From positions 1 through 23,105 of the forward strand of contig SFIM01000034.1 of the NCBI GenBank assembly GCA_004556155.1: 23,105 nt of DNA, read 5' to 3'. Both the position numbers and the translations under genes were made by a program. The DNA is from Clostridiales bacterium. Lineage in GTDB: Bacteria; Bacillota; Clostridia; Christensenellales; Aristaeellaceae. Shown piece by piece: positions 22,509 through 23,105 of this stretch. Under the pieces are notes generated by a model that worked only from the letters and a program-made list of their open reading frames with translations, was not told the origin of the DNA and did not search any database. Each line of letters opens with the position of its first letter. The stretch's first letter is position 1.

Positions 22509-22683
22509 ACAATCACTCCTTTTCTTATGTCCGATCCTTTTCAGCATTTCCATCCATTCACATAGCGGCGCCTTCCTCCTGTTCCCTGACGTATTGTCCA
22601 ACCATTATCCTATGTCAGACTGTCTGTTTGCCTGTGAAGCATGGTAAATGCAAGAACAACAACGCAAACCTGCCGAACTTCCA

Positions 22684-23105
22684 TCAGCCTTTCAGCGAGC
22701 CAATCATAACTCCCTGCACAAAGTATTTTTGAACAAACGGATAAGCGATCAAAAGTGGCAGTGAAGCAATTACAATAAACCCATATCGGATAATCTGTGA
22801 CAGTTTGTGATACCGTTCAAGGGTTTCAGCATCCGCTGCCATGGCGCCTGTTGCACTGCCTGCCATGCTGGAAAATGTAAGCAGCAGTTCACGCAGATAC
22901 AATTGGAGCGGGTACAGCTTTCGTTTATTCAAGTAAATCATGGCATTGGTAAATTCATTCCACTTTGCAATCAGAATGTACAATGTCACAACAGCAATAA
23001 TCGGTTTAGCCAAGGGAAGCGCAATCTTAACAAAATACCGCAAATCACCGCAACCGTCGATCAACGATGCTTCTCGCAACTCTTCTGGCAGGGAGGATGC
23101 AAAAT
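22684..23105 (-). CDS. Sugar ABC transporter permease (LplC/MalG type), partial at the window edge
   Basis: The open frame runs off the right end and encodes at least 140 C-terminal residues. The ABC-contact EAA loop is complete: LPEELREASLIDGCGDLRYFVKIALPLAKP. It is followed by membrane segments (IIAVVTLYILIAKW, IIRYGFIVIASLPLLIAYP) and the usual C-terminal QKYFVQGVMIGSLKG. The last motif is characteristic of the MalG-like (LplC) permease that pairs with LplA-like binding proteins. The first permease (LplB-like) should lie beyond the window. A 175-bp gap separates it from the binding-protein gene. That gap holds a CAGACTGTCTG inverted repeat (22616-22626) and nothing else recognisable. Confidence 0.93.
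   Translation of the reverse strand, partial: FASSLPEELREASLIDGCGDLRYFVKIALPLAKPIIAVVTLYILIAKWNEFTNAMIYLNKRKLYPLQLYLRELLLTFSSMAGSATGAMAADAETLERYHKLSQIIRYGFIVIASLPLLIAYPFVQKYFVQGVMIGSLKG

Noticed and set aside
22509..22601. N-terminal extension of the solute-binding protein to 22601
   Set aside because: It would begin with TTG and place a hydrophilic 31-residue stretch before the signal peptide, whereas GTG 22508 has an ideal AAGGAG site.

Overview
The window looks like chromosomal DNA from a Gram-positive, Firmicutes/Clostridia-type bacterium, probably a gut or rumen commensal. This is an inference from gene content and signals: strong AGGAGG-type ribosome binding sites, a class A penicillin-binding protein with a short cytoplasmic tail, a Rae1/YacP-type NYN nuclease domain, BspA-type leucine-rich repeats, a TVP38/TMEM64 protein, and an ABC sugar importer with intracellular glycosidases. 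The left and middle parts (about 1.4-12.9 kb) are visibly G+C-rich. The right part (about 13-23 kb) and the LRR gene at the far left are clearly richer in A+T. There are no tRNA, rRNA, CRISPR or transposase genes.

Layout. Positions 1-119 hold a 14-bp palindrome and a perfect REP-like hairpin. Positions 120-1168 (minus) hold a BspA/LRR_5 protein split by a one-base frameshift in an A6 run, with no signal peptide. Positions 1396-2910 (minus) encode a secreted beta-helix protein with a Gly/Pro/Asp/Met-rich spacer. Positions 3098-3961 (plus) encode a sugar phosphate isomerase/epimerase-like TIM barrel. Positions 4031-4798 (minus) encode a secreted protein of unknown function. Positions 5036-8370 (plus) form a two-gene operon: a TVP38/DedA-like membrane protein overlapping, by ATGA, an EF-G/Tet(M)-like GTPase fused to a C-terminal Rae1-like NYN ribonuclease domain. 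Positions 8459-9481 (minus) encode an exported NUP-family nucleoside-binding protein behind a perfect consensus promoter. Positions 9712-10230 (minus) encode another small secreted protein. Positions 10442-12910 (plus) encode a bifunctional PBP1A-type peptidoglycan synthase.

Positions 12977-23105 (all minus) form a glycan-utilisation operon that enters from beyond the right edge. Its order of transcription is ABC permease (partial), solute-binding protein, GH5 glycosidase, GH127 beta-L-arabinofuranosidase-like enzyme, zinc-dependent dehydrogenase, SMP-30-type lactonase, FGGY sugar kinase and DeoC-type aldolase. The last six genes are 11-35 bp apart and the cluster ends in a strong bidirectional terminator shared with the PBP gene. 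Neither glycosidase has a signal peptide, so the likely logic is import of an oligosaccharide, cytoplasmic hydrolysis, oxidation to a lactone, lactone opening, phosphorylation and aldol cleavage. The sugar is not identified.

The most interesting items are the translation-factor GTPase/Rae1 nuclease fusion, the oxidative kinase-aldolase branch in the glycan operon, and the homopolymer frameshift in the LRR gene.
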